Shown: piece by piece, positions 61,441-64,000 of the stretch | Layout: every line of letters starts with the position of its first letter | Position numbering within the stretch: the stretch's first letter is position 1 | Assembly (NCBI RefSeq): GCF_028453695.1 | Contig: NC_135772.1 | Span: 6,448,001 to 6,512,000 of the forward strand | Direction of reading: 5' to 3' | Source of the DNA: Augochlora pura | Lineage: Eukaryota > Arthropoda > Insecta > Hymenoptera > Halictidae | Length of the DNA stretch: 64,000 nucleotides | Translations under genes and position numbers: made by a program | Notes under the pieces: generated by a model | What the model was told of the DNA's origin: nothing | Database searches by the model: none | What the model saw: only the letters and a program-made list of their open reading frames with translations

Positions 61441-62360
61441 AAAAGATATCGTTCGAAGCAGGCGTTCACGTTCCACAGAGCGATTTCGCGTGCGAAGCGC
61501 TTCGATAGGGGGGCTGAAAAGTTTTCACGAGCGCGCGCTGCTCCGGCTTCCCCATGCGACACGGGGTCCGTGAACAAAAACAGCGGCGCCCGATGAAATA
61601 ATTATGCGGCGTGATTACGATCTCCGGGGCCCGGATGGAGGACGATTAGCGTGTGTATGCGAGACCGTGTCCCCGTGGCTCGTAGATACGCGCTCGATCA
61701 TTATTAATATTCTACGGGCGCCGCTCCCAACGCCATTCCTTCGCGTCCCCGCGCCGCCGCGCTACGCCGAGCCGCGCCGAGCCGCGCCGAGCCGCGAGTA
61801 TTCCGCCGGGGCTTGTTTCTTTCACAACGTTACAAATTCCACGTAGGACGCCTCGAGGATTTCCAGAAAAGCTACGACGAGTCGCGGCCTCGAGCTCGCA
61901 GGCCACAGCCAGGCCACAGCAGGCCTCCTTTCTCCGGTCTTTTGGCCGCGATCGAGGAAGTCGATAGCCGCGCCGTAAATCTCCTCGTACCGTTCGCCGT
62001 TTTTATTTCTCTCCGCTGGTCCTGGGGGCCAGAATACTCCCTTCTCCTCCTCCTCTTCCTCCTCCTCCTCCTCTTCTTCTTCTTCTCCTTATCCACCTCG
62101 CTCTCCGCTCTTTTTCCCCCGATTTTTGTCATTTGCATGCGTGGAATTCGAGGCCTCCGAAACTGCCTGATAAAGTACGGCGTAAAATATCGATTGCGAG
62201 AGGATGGCACGCGGAACGATACGCCGGTGTCTGAAAACGCTCGCAGGATTCCGTGAATCATTTGCACCTGTCGGGATACGTTTCGATAGCCGCTTTCCCG
62301 GACACGGAAAAACTTAATACCGCCGTCCGCGGAAACTTCTGTGCAACGAGGGGGGCATGG
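61441..62360. other. GC-rich island with CCGAGCCGCG repeats
   Basis: A GCCGAGCCGC decamer array lies at 61764-61797 and a (CTC)n/(CTT)n pyrimidine tract at about 62044-62090. The frames at 61813-62256 and minus 61872-62267 run through the pyrimidine tract (Leu/Phe or Lys/Arg runs). No gene called. Confidence 0.5.
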
Positions 62361-64000
62361 TGCTCTAAAGCTTCGAATATTTTTGGAACTCTGGGATTCT
62401 GTTGATTTTCATCGAAATTTATAATAAATTCCCTCGGATAAATTGTTCCCGTAATTTTTCCTCGAAAAGGACAGACTTATGGAATTTGAATTAATATCAT
62501 ATTCAATTCTATATTATATATCATTATTCTATATGCATTTGCAATGTTCAATTTTTCAAAACTTTCATCAACGAACTACTGCAATTCGGGTAATCGTTTA
62601 GTCCGAATATTCCTCGTCGCAAAAAATTTAATTCAGTGGCACTCCACCGATACCTAGTATGTATCTCCCACAACCTTTCCGCATAATTCTGTCTTGAACC
62701 GTGTATTGTAACTATGTTTGCGTCCAATGATAATTTGACACGCACTCGAGTTTAGAACAGCGAAGTTAGGATGAGACCAATGACACGTGTGCTTTGCTCA
62801 TAGATCGGCTTGTTTGCTTCATCAGAGTACTTACCGAACGCTGCACGGCTGAAATGATTCTCGGTTCCAACGGTTCTAACGATTCCAGTGATTCCAGATG
62901 TTTAATAAGATAGGCGAGGAGGAAAAACGCGGTTGGTCGTCGAGGCTGGTGTCAGTTAAGCGATACGATTGCGACGAAACACGTTTGCGTCGGTCGCTTA
63001 ACATCATTCAGGATATTTCTCGGGGGGGACGCCTCCCCTTCTTCGCGGCGAACGGCCGGAAACGGCGAAGACATCGGCCGATTCGATTTTCTTTCCGTTC
63101 GACGCCGAACGGATTAACGCTCGCGCGGGCCTTGATCGCACGTAAAACCGGTACAGGCCGTATAATCCGGTGGTTTTCTTTCTGTCGGCTCGTCCTTTCC
63201 ACTTCCTCGACGCGGCCATCCGCCGGGAGAATTTTAAGCCGCGCCTTTAGCAGCAGCTCGAGTTTTTCCCGGGACTCGGCTTTCTTGGATCAACGCGCGC
63301 TCTCCGCCTCGCGGTGCATGCTAATGCAATCGATGATCGCGCGTCACGCCGAGCATTTCACGACACGCATTAACGATGCCGGCCGATAAATAACGAGCAA
63401 CGTAATCGACCGCTGGACTATTTTTAGCGCAGATTCCATAACGCCCTCGGTACTCTCTCGCATTGCCGATTCTTTCGTGGCCGTTGTCGCCGATTGGGTT
63501 CGTTTCGCGCAATCGAAATCGCCTGCCCCTCGCGCGGAATTACGCAATCATCCGAACACCTCGACGGAAATTTTATCGGCCGCCTGCGAACATGTATAAT
63601 TGCTAATGCAGTTGCCAGTGAATTCGAATTTACCGGTTGGAAGAACAAATACCAAAAGTTCCAAAACCCTTTCGGCTTGATCGATTGCTCGCTGTTATAA
63701 CAGTCAGGAATTTGCAAGTATTTTCATTATCCTATCCTCGAAATATGAGGGATGATTTTGCGAACGAACATTTTATTTAAATTTATAAACAGGTGTTCAC
63801 GAAAAATGACATGTTTCGGTATGTTGTTTAAGCAGTTTTCGTTCAAGATGGTTGGGTAATTAAACAATTCTCGGGGCTATATTCCACCGAAAACGTTATC
63901 TGTTTTAATCAACATACTTTTATATTCTACATAAGTTAATCAATATCTTAGCAAGTATTGGATTTTTACTTTACTAAGTTTGCATATCTTTCCAGCGGTG
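62361..64000. other. AT-rich DNA flanking a GC-rich island
   Basis: GC-rich at about 62900-63620, with a 163-codon plus frame (62898-63389) and several opposing frames. It is Arg/Ser-rich with no domain I recognise and no clear splice context. AT-rich to the end of the window. Confidence 0.45.

Overview
This window looks like non-coding DNA from an arthropod nuclear genome, most likely an insect and plausibly a hymenopteran such as a bee. The reasons are the lack of any dense gene layout, the sharp alternation between AT-rich valleys and CpG-rich islands every 0.5-2 kb, the many (GA)n/(CT)n and other microsatellites, a mariner-type transposon remnant, and several short TTAA-flanked DNA transposons. 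The order-level guess is inference from composition only. I recognised no host protein-coding gene, tRNA, rRNA, known microRNA or CRISPR array. The longest open frames lie in GC-rich or simple-repeat DNA, often open on both strands, and I treat them as composition artefacts. The window is probably intergenic or part of one or more large introns.

Layout: 1-4.7 kb is unique DNA with a GC-rich island at 2.0-2.96 kb. The clearest structured content is a set of TTAA-bounded, non-autonomous, piggyBac-like elements at 4748-4996, 8652-9587, 12857-13190, 32715-32873 and 49118-49446. There is also a decayed copy of the first at about 20057-20217, and a different TTAA element at 19849-19982. A mariner relic with an internally deleted, broken transposase gene lies at about 50253-51099. 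Smaller inverted-repeat clusters lie at 6.5-6.7 kb and 14.26-14.42 kb. GC-rich islands rich in simple repeats occupy about 5.9-6.4, 7.1-8.6, 21.5-22.95, 25.8-27.8, 28.3-30.8, 34.7-35.9, 36.4-37.8, 42.3-43.7, 44.5-45.95, 46.9-47.8, 51.25-51.8, 52.6-53.9, 58.4-58.9, 59.9-60.9, 61.4-62.4 and 62.9-63.7 kb. AT-rich, gene-free stretches separate them.

The main finding is a shared architecture in the TTAA elements. Five elements whose terminal repeats and palindromes mostly differ in sequence, plus one decayed copy, each carry a 12-18 bp self-complementary motif at one end only. Its centre lies 24.5-25 bp inside the TTAA. In four of the five the motif is repeated inward, usually at 35-46 bp steps. 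The motif differs between elements (cores ACGATATATCGT, GACGAGTATACTCGTC, ACGAGTCGGACTCGT, ACGTCT-N3-AGACGT, GTCGACTATAGTCGAC) while symmetry and position are kept. This looks like a polar, dimer-type binding site that changes sequence between lineages under a fixed geometry. No functional test is possible from sequence alone.
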